From Oscillospiraceae bacterium (GTDB taxonomy: Bacteria > Bacillota > Clostridia > UBA1381): a stretch of 47,025 nucleotides of DNA. The position numbers and the translations under genes are program-made. Shown piece after piece: positions 38,299-47,025 of the stretch. The stretch's first letter is position 1. The number at the start of each line of letters is the position of its first letter. A model generated the notes under the pieces. The model did not search any database. It had not been told where the DNA came from and saw only the letters and a list, made by a program, of their open reading frames with translations. The stretch lies in the NCBI GenBank assembly GCA_015068965.1, contig SVJN01000002.1:1-47025 (forward strand). Direction: 5' to 3'.

Positions 38299-39105
38299 TT
38301 ATGACAAAGTACGTAGCTTGTCCTTTAAATATCGTTTATAATATTTCAGTTGTACATAATTTAATATCTTTTTGTAATAAATGGGATTAAACACACCGCC
38401 AACCATACCGATAACCGGTATCCCCTGAATGAACTTTAAAACAAGCATATCGGTTGCAAACAGTCCGGAGGTTTCTTCGATTTCCAGCTCGATTGCAGTC
38501 TCGTTGACCTGCGGAAGTGCTTGGAGCATTTTATCCAGCTCACCATTTCTTTTTTCCCATTCTTCATTTTTAGAAAGTGCCGTTCCCATCAGCTTCAGAA
38601 TGAAATATTTTTCAGACGGCAACTCATAATCATATCCGTAACGCAAGGAAACCTCGTAAATCCCTTTTAATACCATGCCGAGAAACAGCACAACATCCGG
38701 CAAGCCAATTCCCAAGGCACCTAACCCGATTCCCTCAACTGTTGTAATTGACAGATTGAGAAAATCCGATTTTTCTGCCGTTCGTCTTAGCTTTCTGATT
38801 TCCCGACGGTTCCCAATCCGGTCAATGGCAAATTTTTGTATGTCGCTTTCTGCCGTGATATTGTCCTTATTGTAAGTCTTTTCGATGATTTCAATTCCAT
38901 GCTTGAAAATCAGACCGAATGCTTTTGAAAACGCATTCTGCAGGGTGTGATTCAAGCCCTCCGGGATTTTTTTCTGCAGCTTTTCTTTATAGGATGAATC
39001 CTTTTCCCGTGCCTTTTTTCTGCATTTTTCTTCATGCTTCGATACGGATTTTAATTCCTTATAGATAGAATCCTCTAAGCTTCTGCGTGTGCTCTTGATT
39101 ATCAT
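38299..39105 (-). CDS. EcsC family protein
   Basis: LSITTVEGIGLGALGIGLPDVVLFLGMVLKGIYEVSLRYGYDY and IPVIGMVGGVFNPIYYKKI. Confidence 0.85.
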   Translation of the reverse strand: MIIKSTRRSLEDSIYKELKSVSKHEEKCRKKAREKDSSYKEKLQKKIPEGLNHTLQNAFSKAFGLIFKHGIEIIEKTYNKDNITAESDIQKFAIDRIGNRREIRKLRRTAEKSDFLNLSITTVEGIGLGALGIGLPDVVLFLGMVLKGIYEVSLRYGYDYELPSEKYFILKLMGTALSKNEEWEKRNGELDKMLQALPQVNETAIELEIEETSGLFATDMLVLKFIQGIPVIGMVGGVFNPIYYKKILNYVQLKYYKRYLKDKLRTLS

Positions 39106-39116
39106 ACCAGCTCCCC

Positions 39117-39776
39117 TTACATTCTGACCGCTACCGTCACACCGTCACCGACCGGCAACAAGACGGATTTTAGTTCCTTTCTCTGCATTTGTGCCGCAAT
39201 AAAATGACGAAGCCGTTTTACAATCGTTATTTTTCTGCGGACAACGTGCTCCTCATCCGCCGTCATGCCCTTGTAAAGAACATTATCGGCAACCAGAATC
39301 CCGCCCTTTCGCAAGAGCCGGATACAGTCATTGAGCATATGAATGTAATGTGCTTTCGGTCCGTCTAAGAAAATCATGTCATATTCTCCGGTCAGGGTGG
39401 GCAAAAGCTCCTTTGCATCCTGATTCACCACCCGGATTTTTTCCGAAAGACCTGCCTTTTCAATATTGGAACGGGCAATTTGCGTCATATCCGCATCCCA
39501 TTCCACCGTTGTGATACTGCCATCCTCTGCCATGCTCTCCGACATTAAAATTGCAGAATAGCCAATTGCACAACCGATTTCTAAAATCCGCCTCGGACGT
39601 ATCATCTGTGTCAGCACCGTTAATAGCTGTGCCGTTTCCGGCTGTACAATCGGGACACTGTTCTCTTTTGCATATGCCTCTAATTCCCGGAGGATTCCTT
39701 CCTTTGGAGGAATGACTTCCCGTAAATATTCCGTAATGTAGGGATGCACAATCGCATCCAAATCATATTCTATCAT
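39117..39776 (-). CDS. O-methyltransferase (class I SAM)
   Basis: RRILEIGCAIGYSAILMSE, YDMIFLDGPKAHY, ILVADNVLYKG. Confidence 0.95.
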   Translation of the reverse strand: MIEYDLDAIVHPYITEYLREVIPPKEGILRELEAYAKENSVPIVQPETAQLLTVLTQMIRPRRILEIGCAIGYSAILMSESMAEDGSITTVEWDADMTQIARSNIEKAGLSEKIRVVNQDAKELLPTLTGEYDMIFLDGPKAHYIHMLNDCIRLLRKGGILVADNVLYKGMTADEEHVVRRKITIVKRLRHFIAAQMQRKELKSVLLPVGDGVTVAVRM

Positions 39777-40726
39777 GCCAAAAGCTCCTTACAAAGTGCT
39801 ACAATGATTTCTTCTGCTTCCTCGGGGGTTGTTTCAAACAGACGTGCCCCCGCCGCCATCGTATGACCGCCGCCACCCAAGCGACCGGCAAGCTCTGCAA
39901 CATTGTGCTGACCGTTAGAACGGAAGCTCAGCTTTATTTTATCCGGAGTCTGTGTGAGGGAAACCGCTATTTCTGTTCCAAAAAGTTCTCTTGGAATATT
40001 GACAAAATCCCCGGTATCCTTCTCTGCAACTCCATATTTTTGCAGCATTTCCTCCGTGATATTGGCAATACAAAGCTTTCCGTCATAATAGCGGTGCAGA
40101 TTCAGCATAATATGTGCCTTTAACTGCACCACTTCAAATATTTCACTGTCAAAAAGTCTGCGGCAAAGCTCCGCATGGTCAAACTCAAAACGCATCAGCT
40201 CGCCAACGGTATGCACCGTTTCTGCAGATGCACAGCTATATTTGAGACAGCCGGAATCCGACATAATCGCAAGATAGAGATTTTTTGCCATGGAATCGGT
40301 GATTGCTACCTGCATTTCGGAAAATAGCCGATAGAGGATTTCTGCCGTTGCCGCAGCATTGCCGTCCACATAGTTAAACTGTGCATAGCCGGGATTGGTA
40401 TAGTGATGGTCGATATTGACTGTTTTTTCCGCACGGTCGAACAAAATCTCCCGGGTGTCCATGCGTTTTTTGTCGCCGCAATCAATTGCGATACACAAAT
40501 CATATGCCGGCACCTCGGTTTCCTCTGTATAAACCCGGTAATTCTTCTCCAAAAAACGAAGCCGCCACTCCGGCTCCTGACTGACATAAAATTCTGCTTT
40601 TTTCCCGAGATTTCTGATCATCTCTAAAAGAGCCAAGCCACTCCCAAAAGCATCAGCATCCTCGCCCACATGGGCGAGGATGATTACAGATTCTGCTTGT
40701 TTGATTGTTTCTGCGATTGCTTTCAT
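39773..40726 (-). CDS. nrnA: Bifunctional oligoribonuclease/PAP phosphatase (DHH family)
   Basis: LAHVGEDADAFGSGLAL, CIAIDCGD, NIDHHYTNP, LGGGGHTMAAG. Confidence 0.93.
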   Translation of the reverse strand: MKAIAETIKQAESVIILAHVGEDADAFGSGLALLEMIRNLGKKAEFYVSQEPEWRLRFLEKNYRVYTEETEVPAYDLCIAIDCGDKKRMDTREILFDRAEKTVNIDHHYTNPGYAQFNYVDGNAAATAEILYRLFSEMQVAITDSMAKNLYLAIMSDSGCLKYSCASAETVHTVGELMRFEFDHAELCRRLFDSEIFEVVQLKAHIMLNLHRYYDGKLCIANITEEMLQKYGVAEKDTGDFVNIPRELFGTEIAVSLTQTPDKIKLSFRSNGQHNVAELAGRLGGGGHTMAAGARLFETTPEEAEEIIVALCKELLA

Positions 40727-40750
40727 CGTATGAACTCCTTTCGCAGTTGA

Positions 40751-41095
40751 TTATTTTTTATTGATATCATTCAAAACCTGGTTGATGTGAGCGCCGTGTT
40801 CAATGGAGTGATCCAATTCAAAAATGAACTCCGGTGTATGACGCAAGGAAAGCCGATGCCCGATTTCCCGACGGACAAAGCCTGCCGCACTTTTCAATCC
40901 CTGCAACGCTCTCTTTTGCGTTTCCTCATCGCCCATGATGCTGATATAAGCCTTTGCATAGCTCAAATCATTTGTGACCTGAACCGCCACAACACTGGTC
41001 ATCATCGGGATGCGGCTATCCTTTAATTCCCGGATTACCGCACTCAACTCCCTCCGAACCTCTTCGTTGATTTTATTGATTCTTTCTTTCGCCAT
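40751..41095 (-). CDS. rbfA: 30S ribosome-binding factor A
   Basis: RINKINEEVRRELSAVIREL..., VQVTNDLSYAKAYISIMG, LRHTPEFIFELDHSIEHGAHIN. Confidence 0.97.
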   Translation of the reverse strand: MAKERINKINEEVRRELSAVIRELKDSRIPMMTSVVAVQVTNDLSYAKAYISIMGDEETQKRALQGLKSAAGFVRREIGHRLSLRHTPEFIFELDHSIEHGAHINQVLNDINKK

Positions 41096-41121
41096 AATTT
41101 ATCCTTTCCGATTCAGATGGC

Positions 41122-43614
41122 TTAGCGTTCAATTTCCTCCATGATGAAGCATTCAAGGACATCGCCTTCCTTGATATCATTGAACCGTTCCAGTCCGATA
41201 CCGCATTCAAAGCCCTCTGCAACTTCCTTTGCATCGTCCTTGAATCGCTTGAGACTGTCGATTAAGCCTTCGTGAATCACGATTCCGTCACGCACCAGAC
41301 GAATCTGTGCGTTTCTTACAATCTTACCGTCTGTGACATATGCACCGGCAATCGTACCAACACCCGAAACCTTAAAGGTTTGACGGATTTCTGCATAGCC
41401 GATTACCTTTTCGCGGAATTCCGGATCCAGCATACCCTTCATTGCCGCTTCAATTTCTTCAATCGCCTGATAGATAACACGATACAGACGAATATCAACC
41501 TCCTGGCGTTCTGCCGCCGCAGATGCACCGGCATCCGGACGGACATTAAAGCCGACAATAATTGCATTGGATGCGTTTGCGAGCATAACGTCAGATTCAT
41601 TGATTGCTCCAACACCGCCGTGAATTGCTTTTACACGAACCTCTTCGTTGGAAAGCTTTTCCAAAGACTGACGAACTGCTTCAACAGAACCCTGAACGTC
41701 TGCCTTGATGATGACATTAAGCTCCTTCATGTTACCTTCGTCAATCTGTGAGAAGAGATTATCCAGAGAAACCTTAACAGTTGCATTGAAGCGTGTTTCC
41801 TTTTCTTCACGTTTTCTTGCCTCTGCAACATCCTTTGCAAGCTTTTCATCGGTAATGACACGGAACTGGTCACCGCCGGACGGAACCTCATCCAGACCGA
41901 GAATCTCAACCGGAGTAGACGGGCCTGCAACCTTGACTCTGCGTCCCTTATCATTAATCATTGCACGAACGTGACCAACCGCTGTTCCTGCAATTACGAT
42001 ATCCCCAACATGGAGTGTTCCCTCCTGCACTAAAACGGTTGCAACCGGGCCTCTTCCCTTGTCAATCTGTGCTTCGATTACAGTACCCTTTGCCGGCTTA
42101 TCCGGATTTGCTTTTAATTCCTTCATATCAGCAATTAAAAGTACCATTTCCAGCAAGCCGTCAATATTGATATTCTGCTTTGCAGATACCTCTACACAAA
42201 CGGTGTCACCGCCCCATTCCTCCGGAATCAGCTCATGCTCTACCAGCATCTGCTTCACCCGTTCTACGTTTGCACTTTCCTTATCAATCTTATTGATTGC
42301 TACGACAATGGTAACACCAGCCGCACGCGCGTGATTGATTGCTTCTACTGTCTGCGGCATGATACCGTCGTCTGCCGCAACAACGATGATGGCAACATCA
42401 GTTACCTGCGCACCACGCAAACGCATGGTGGTAAATGCTTCGTGTCCCGGGGTATCCAGGAAGGTAATGTCACGGTCATTCAGACGTACATTGTACGCAC
42501 CGATGTGCTGTGTGATACCGCCTGCTTCGGTCGAAATAACCGATGTATTCCGGATTGCATCCAACAAAGAGGTCTTACCGTGGTCAACGTGACCCATAAC
42601 AACAACAACCGGCGGACGCGGAACTAAATCTTCCGGCTTATCCTCTTCCTCCTGGAACAGAATATCCTCTTTGGTCAGAACGATTTCCTTCTTTACCTGA
42701 ACGCCTAATTCTTCTGCAATCAAAGCCGCAGTATCATAGTCAATGGATTGTGTGATGGTAGCCATGATGCCGAGCATCATCAGATTTTTCACGATTTCAG
42801 CCGCACCTCTGCCAAGCTTTTGTGCCAGGTCGCCAACCGTAATGGTTTCCGGAATTTCAATCACTTCATCCACAGCTTCCTTCTTTTCCTTTTTGGAAGG
42901 CTGTGCAGGTGCTTGCTCCTTCTGCATCTGCTTTTCGTGATTCTTGTTCTTCTTTTTCTTTTTACCATGATTATCTGCCAGCTTATGCAGGTCATCCGAA
43001 ACCATATCCTCTAACCGCTCTCTGGTTTCAATCTTATCCAGCTCTACGGTAGCGGTACGGGTGTCGACATAGCGAACTGCCTTGCTCGGTTCTGCCGCAA
43101 TGACCAGCTCCTCGTCGCTGACATCCTCTGCCGGGCGTACCGGTTCTTCCTTCTTTTTCGGCTTCGGAGGCTGTTTTTGTTCTGCCGGCTTTGCTTCCTT
43201 CTTGGGTTCCGGCTTTTTCTCCTCCTGCTTCGGTGCTGCTTTTTTTGCTTCTGCAGGCTTTTTCTCTTCTTTTTTTGCCGGTACTTCCGGCTTCTTCTCT
43301 TCCTTCTTTGCCGGTGCTTCGGGTTTTACTTCCTCCGGCTTCTTTTCTTCCGGCTTCTTTTCCTCCTGCGGAGCTTCCGGTTTTACTTCTTCTTTCTTTT
43401 CCGGAGCCTTTTTGCTCTTCTCCGGACGCACCAGCGGTGCATCGCCGATATCATTTAACTGTGTATAGATATCCATTACAATGCCGAGCTGTTCCTCGGT
43501 CAGCACGGTAGAAGCCTTGACCTCAATTCCGACTGCCGCCAGACGCTCAACAATATCTTTTCCGGTAACTTTTCCCAATTCCTTTGCCAATTCCTGAACC
43601 TTCATACTTGCCAT
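41122..43614 (-). CDS. infB: Translation initiation factor IF-2
   Basis: [44 protein letters not shown]-rich N-terminal linker. Confidence 0.99.
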   Translation of the reverse strand: MASMKVQELAKELGKVTGKDIVERLAAVGIEVKASTVLTEEQLGIVMDIYTQLNDIGDAPLVRPEKSKKAPEKKEEVKPEAPQEEKKPEEKKPEEVKPEAPAKKEEKKPEVPAKKEEKKPAEAKKAAPKQEEKKPEPKKEAKPAEQKQPPKPKKKEEPVRPAEDVSDEELVIAAEPSKAVRYVDTRTATVELDKIETRERLEDMVSDDLHKLADNHGKKKKKNKNHEKQMQKEQAPAQPSKKEKKEAVDEVIEIPETITVGDLAQKLGRGAAEIVKNLMMLGIMATITQSIDYDTAALIAEELGVQVKKEIVLTKEDILFQEEEDKPEDLVPRPPVVVVMGHVDHGKTSLLDAIRNTSVISTEAGGITQHIGAYNVRLNDRDITFLDTPGHEAFTTMRLRGAQVTDVAIIVVAADDGIMPQTVEAINHARAAGVTIVVAINKIDKESANVERVKQMLVEHELIPEEWGGDTVCVEVSAKQNINIDGLLEMVLLIADMKELKANPDKPAKGTVIEAQIDKGRGPVATVLVQEGTLHVGDIVIAGTAVGHVRAMINDKGRRVKVAGPSTPVEILGLDEVPSGGDQFRVITDEKLAKDVAEARKREEKETRFNATVKVSLDNLFSQIDEGNMKELNVIIKADVQGSVEAVRQSLEKLSNEEVRVKAIHGGVGAINESDVMLANASNAIIVGFNVRPDAGASAAAERQEVDIRLYRVIYQAIEEIEAAMKGMLDPEFREKVIGYAEIRQTFKVSGVGTIAGAYVTDGKIVRNAQIRLVRDGIVIHEGLIDSLKRFKDDAKEVAEGFECGIGLERFNDIKEGDVLECFIMEEIER

Positions 43615-43935
43615 ATGTTCTCACCATTCCTTTCCTGATTCGCAGAATACTTTTGCAAAATAGCCTGCGCAAAATTCCGGTCATTCACCGAAACAACTGC
43701 TCTGTACGCACTACCTGTAAACTGTCCCAATGCCTCTTTGCTTCCATATTCTATATATTGTACCCGATAATGCCTACAGCAATCGGTAATCGCTTTTTTT
43801 GCATTTTCGGAGCTGTCGCAGGCGATGATAATCAGTTGAGAATCGCCTGATTTAATTGCCTTTTCGCATAACTGTTCACCGCTTATCACCCGCCCGGCAC
43901 GTTTTGCCAGACCGAGCATTCCTAACACCTTATCC
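43602..43935 (-). CDS. L7Ae/L30e-family ribosomal protein (YlxQ-like)
   Basis: [48 protein letters not shown]; downstream start preferred over the longer ORF start at 44021. Confidence 0.88.
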
Positions 43936-44184
43936 ATGAACATACTCCTCAATCTGCTGATAAATTTCTTCCGGTACCGCCATTTTAAAATGCTTAGACA
44001 GTGCCTTTTTTTTGTGTGCATTCAGTACACACGCATCATTTCTGCACAAGTATGCACCCCGCCCCGGTAAATTCATTTGTTCATCAAGCCGGGCACCCTG
44101 TTCTGTTTTTATGATTCTGATTAAATCCTTTTTCGGATGCTTCTGCCGGCAGGCAATGCACATCCTTTGGGGTACATATGTCAT
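43930..44184 (-). CDS. YlxR/RnpM (DUF448) RNA-binding protein
   Basis: PQRMCIACRQKHPKKDLIRI...GRGAYLCRNDACV. Confidence 0.93.
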   Translation of the reverse strand: MTYVPQRMCIACRQKHPKKDLIRIIKTEQGARLDEQMNLPGRGAYLCRNDACVLNAHKKKALSKHFKMAVPEEIYQQIEEYVHG

Positions 44185-44207
44185 AGTCTTATCCTTTCTT
44201 GACGAGC

Positions 44208-45275
44208 TTATTCTGCCTGGAATCCATCCTCCGGAGCAGAAGTGATATCTATCTTCCAACCGGTCAGTCTTGCCGCTAAGCGGACATTCTGTCCGGCTTT
44301 TCCGATTGCCAGCGAAAGCTGATAATCCGGAACAACAACACTTGCCGTCTTTTCTTCTTCATTTACGGTAACGGAAAGCACCTTGGAGGGGCTCAGACTT
44401 GCGGCAATAAACTCTGCCGGATTTTCGCTCCATTTTACAATGTCAATCTTTTCACCCTTCAATTCCTCACCGATTCTCTGTACACGCAAGCCATTCGGTC
44501 CGATGCAGGCACCCTGCGGATCCACGTTCGGGTCCTCGGAATAAACTGCAATTTTGGTTCTGGAGCCTGCTTCTCTGGATACGCTCTTAATCTCTACCAG
44601 ACCGTCTGCAATTTCCGGAACCTCCTGCATAAACAGCTTCTTTACCAGACCCGGATGGGTTCTGGATAAAATAATCTGCGTTCCTTTTGATACATTCTTA
44701 ACCTCGCTGACATAGCAACGAATCCAGTCATGGACTTTGAAATGCTCAGATGCAGGCTGTTCTGTAACCGGGATTTCTCTCGACGGCAGAGTTGCGGGAA
44801 CCTTGTCAATGCTGACATAAACATTTCCGTTTTCAATCCGCTCTACCTTTGCAGAAACAATCTCGTTTTCCTTTTCGGTATACTCATTATAAATCATATC
44901 ACGTTCTGCTTCACGCAGTCTTTGTGTGATAACCTGCTTTGCAGTCATTGCCGCAATTCTTCCGAAATTTCTTGGAGTTACTTCAATGTCAACAATATCG
45001 CCGATTTCATAGATACCGCTGATTTTCTTTGCATCCTCCAACGAAATCATTGTCTGTGCATTTTCATCCTCAACCAACTCAACAACCTCTTTTTTTGCAA
45101 CTACCTTTACAACACCGGTTGTTCGGTCTAATTGAACCTCAACATTTTGTGCGGACGCAAAGTTTCTTTTGTAGGCTGCAACCAAAGCCGCCTCCAAAGC
45201 ATCTAAAATGACGTCACGTTCAATCCCCTTTTCCTTGCAAATGTCCGCCAATGCGGTTAATAACTCTTCATTCAT
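44208..45275 (-). CDS. nusA: Transcription termination/antitermination protein NusA
   Basis: S1 domain, GSRTKIAVYSEDPNVDPQGACIGPNGLRVQ, KH repeat LSLAIGKAGQNVRLAARLTGWKIDI. Confidence 0.98.
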   Translation of the reverse strand: MNEELLTALADICKEKGIERDVILDALEAALVAAYKRNFASAQNVEVQLDRTTGVVKVVAKKEVVELVEDENAQTMISLEDAKKISGIYEIGDIVDIEVTPRNFGRIAAMTAKQVITQRLREAERDMIYNEYTEKENEIVSAKVERIENGNVYVSIDKVPATLPSREIPVTEQPASEHFKVHDWIRCYVSEVKNVSKGTQIILSRTHPGLVKKLFMQEVPEIADGLVEIKSVSREAGSRTKIAVYSEDPNVDPQGACIGPNGLRVQRIGEELKGEKIDIVKWSENPAEFIAASLSPSKVLSVTVNEEEKTASVVVPDYQLSLAIGKAGQNVRLAARLTGWKIDITSAPEDGFQAE

Positions 45276-45302
45276 TTTGTTCTCTCATCCTTTCTCTTTT
45301 GC

Positions 45303-45761
45303 TTACATTACAAAATTCAAGCGGATATAAACCGCTTCCTTTGGACTTACCTCGACTGTTGTTCCGTCAAAGGATAAAATCGCTTTTTTATCCCGGTAAT
45401 CTTCTAAAATCGCAACAAACTCCTTTTTTCCGTCTATTGCTTTGTAGAGCTTGACCTCGACCTCTCTTCCGATATAGTAGGAAAACTCACGGTCGGTTTT
45501 TAGCTTCCGGTCTGCACCGGGAGAGGAAACCTCCAGGCAATATGCCTCCGAAATCAAATCCGCCTCATCCAGAAGCACCTCTGCCGCCCTGCTGAATGCT
45601 TCGCAGTCCTGCAATCCGACACCTCCGGGCTTGTCGATATAGATTCTTAAGAAACGGTCACCGTTTTCTTTTTTGTACTCTACATCCACCACATAAACAC
45701 CCTGCTGCTCCGATAATGCCTGTGTCATTTCAAGCACGGCTGTTTCAATTGTATTTGCCAT
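45303..45761 (-). CDS. rimP: Ribosome maturation factor RimP
   Basis: LRIYIDKPGGVGLQDCEAFSRA, EAYCLEVSSPGADRKLKTDREF. Confidence 0.96.
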   Translation of the reverse strand: MANTIETAVLEMTQALSEQQGVYVVDVEYKKENGDRFLRIYIDKPGGVGLQDCEAFSRAAEVLLDEADLISEAYCLEVSSPGADRKLKTDREFSYYIGREVEVKLYKAIDGKKEFVAILEDYRDKKAILSFDGTTVEVSPKEAVYIRLNFVM

Positions 45762-45800
45762 ACCTTCTCCTTTCTCCGGTCAGTTCTTTTTTTGAAATAT

Positions 45801-45831
45801 GAAAGAGTGGGTTTTTTTTACCCACTCTTTC
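45801..45831 (-). promoter_or_regulatory. Perfect 12-bp hairpin in the rimP-nusA operon leader
   Basis: GAAAGAGTGGGT-N7-ACCCACTCTTTC between the predicted promoter and the rimP RBS. Confidence 0.7.
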
Positions 45832-45855
45832 GCAATTCCTATCTTAACATGGTAT

Positions 45856-45884
45856 AGTATACCACATTCTGTTTGATATTTCAA
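45856..45884 (-). promoter_or_regulatory. Predicted sigma-A promoter for the rimP-nusA-infB operon
   Basis: Minus strand TTGAAA - 17 bp - TATACT. Confidence 0.7.
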
Positions 45885-45964
45885 GCCTTTTTTGAAAATT
45901 TTTTAATTTGTATGTGTAATTCTTTTGTTTTTTTATATTTTTCTTTTGTTTTTTATATTTAAAC

Positions 45965-45993
45965 TTGAATAATCCGTTGGTACATGTTATAAT
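45965..45993 (+). promoter_or_regulatory. Predicted sigma-A promoter of the structured RNA/SLOG locus
   Basis: TTGAAT - 17 bp - TATAAT; predicted start near 46000, the 5' edge of a 19-bp stem. Confidence 0.75.
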
Positions 45994-45995
45994 AT

Positions 45996-46175
45996 AGTCA
46001 CCACAATTTATTACTTTAATTAAATATGCCAGATTATACCTATTCTTATTATGTATAACAATGAGTACAAGGTGTACGCTATGTAAAAAGCGTATGCTTA
46101 TTCCGTTATCCTTGTACTCTTGTGCATATGGTAATAAGTTGTGGTGACTTTTCGGAATAGCCTCTGCGTTTTTTG
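45996..46175 (+). ncRNA. Candidate structured leader RNA/sRNA with possible pseudoknot
   Basis: Stem AGTCACCACAATTTATTAC (45996-46014)/GTAATAAGTTGTGGTGACT (46131-46149); GAGTACAAGG/CCTTGTACTC; TACGCT/AGCGTA; TTATAC/GTATAA; ATATGC/GCATAT; possible loop-3' flank pairing TTATTCCG (46098)/CGGAATAG (46153). Confidence 0.65.
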
Positions 46176-46209
46176 GTGCGTGGCTCTGCGAAGAGTCACG
46201 CACTTTTTT
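46176..46209 (+). terminator. Intrinsic terminator between structured RNA and SLOG gene
   Basis: GTGCGTGGCTC TGCGAA GAGTCACGCAC TTTTTT. Confidence 0.85.
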
Positions 46210-46226
46210 AATTTAGAGGTATGATG

Positions 46227-46745
46227 ATGACAGAAGAGAAAAAAACCTGCTGTTTCTTTGGGCATAGAAAAATAGCAGACACAGAGCAGTTACGGGAAAA
46301 GCTTTTTAAAATAATTGAGGGACTTATTATCCATAATCATGTAAATGTATTCCTTTTTGGTAGCCGTAGCGACTTCGACAAGTTGTGCCTTGCAGTTGTT
46401 GCAGAACTAAAAGATAAATACCCACATATACGGCGTGTTTATGTTCGTGCAGAATTTCAGTATATTGATGACGACTACAAGGCATACCTTTTACAAAGCT
46501 ATGACGATACATATTATCCGGAACAGATTTCAGGTTCAGGGCGTGCAGTTTATGTAGAACGTAATTACATTATGATTGACCGTTCTGATATCTGTGTTGT
46601 ATATTATGATGAAGATTATCAACCCCCAAAGCGAAAAAATAGCCGACGTGATATAATACCATATCAACCAAAAAGCGGAACAAAAATAGCATATGAATAT
46701 GCACAGAAAAAGAAAAAAGTAATCATACAAACTGCCGATTTTTGA
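46227..46745 (+). CDS. SLOG-superfamily (DUF1273/YpsA-like) protein
   Basis: KTCCFFGHRKIADTEQLREKL...VFLFGSRSDFDKLCLAVVAELK...IMIDRSDICVVYYDE...GTKIAYEYAQKKKKVII. RBS AGAGG spacing favours the third ATG (46227). Confidence 0.75.
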   Translation: MTEEKKTCCFFGHRKIADTEQLREKLFKIIEGLIIHNHVNVFLFGSRSDFDKLCLAVVAELKDKYPHIRRVYVRAEFQYIDDDYKAYLLQSYDDTYYPEQISGSGRAVYVERNYIMIDRSDICVVYYDEDYQPPKRKNSRRDIIPYQPKSGTKIAYEYAQKKKKVIIQTADF

Positions 46746-46889
46746 CACATTGCTTGCAATTTTAAATTGATTTGTTGTAGAATATGGAAATATATGCTAT
46801 AATAAAGAAAAATGTTGTGTTAGGAGGATTTTATTTGAAAAGTCTAAAAAAAGAACATTTTTGTTACGGTGCAATCTTGTCAGCAATCG

Positions 46890-46917
46890 GTGACAGGGGG
46901 ACGTGCCAGTTTGTCAC
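46890..46917. repeat. REP-like imperfect palindrome
   Basis: GTGACAGGGGGACGTGCCAGTTTGTCAC; resembles REP sequences associated with Y1/RAYT transposases, but no transposase is visible here. Confidence 0.4.
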
Positions 46918-47025
46918 ATTTCCCCGCAAATCAAAAGGAGTTGAGTTTTTTCTCTCAGCTCTTTTTCTCTTTTATTTTATAATCATTTTTACATGAATTT
47001 GACATTATTCTGTTTTTATGATACA

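Noticed and set aside
43082-43511. Plus-strand Ser/Phe/Leu-rich ORFs opposite infB
   Set aside because: Antisense translation of the K/E/P/A-rich IF-2 linker; compositional artefact.
45996-46745. Type III toxin-antitoxin (ToxIN-like) call for the structured RNA/SLOG locus
   Set aside because: Layout is similar, but the RNA has no tandem repeats and the protein looks like a SLOG/DUF1273 member, not a ToxN-type RNase.

Overview
The window is a 47 kb chromosomal segment whose gene content fits an anaerobic, low-GC Firmicute (Clostridia / Oscillospiraceae-like). This assignment rests on recognised families; no search was run. Core content: prmC, a DUF1385 gene, a DnaJ/DUF5685 pair, spoVAC, an oadG-BCCP-oadB-oadA sodium-pump decarboxylase operon, a histidine kinase/response regulator pair, ychF, greA, a Pro-Val-Thr-Tyr tRNA cluster, and the rimP-nusA-ylxR-ylxQ-infB-rbfA-nrnA operon. 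Accessory content: a glycyl radical enzyme with no local activase, a four-gene EutS-like/EutP-like/IreB/CpsB-like operon, GH32, sialidase-like and GH67/DUF4838-like glycosidases, a degenerate galactokinase homologue, a polysaccharide deacetylase with four tandem repeats, and a truncated TrkA-N-type membrane protein running off the left edge that the ORF track missed. The intergenic space is rich in structured repeats: (i) a ~184-bp family (S1) in three near-identical copies with nested stems and at least one compensatory change; (ii) a MITE-like family (M1) in four copies with ~13-bp inverted ends; (iii) a 275-bp inverted-repeat element between oadB and oadA; (iv) a 4+4 palindromic hairpin array after the tRNAs. 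Most of these abut stop codons. The most system-like candidate is at 45965-46745: a consensus promoter whose predicted start coincides with a 19-bp closing stem, a multi-helix RNA with a possible pseudoknot, an intrinsic terminator, and directly after it the RBS of a SLOG/DUF1273-like gene. All functional interpretations are untested.
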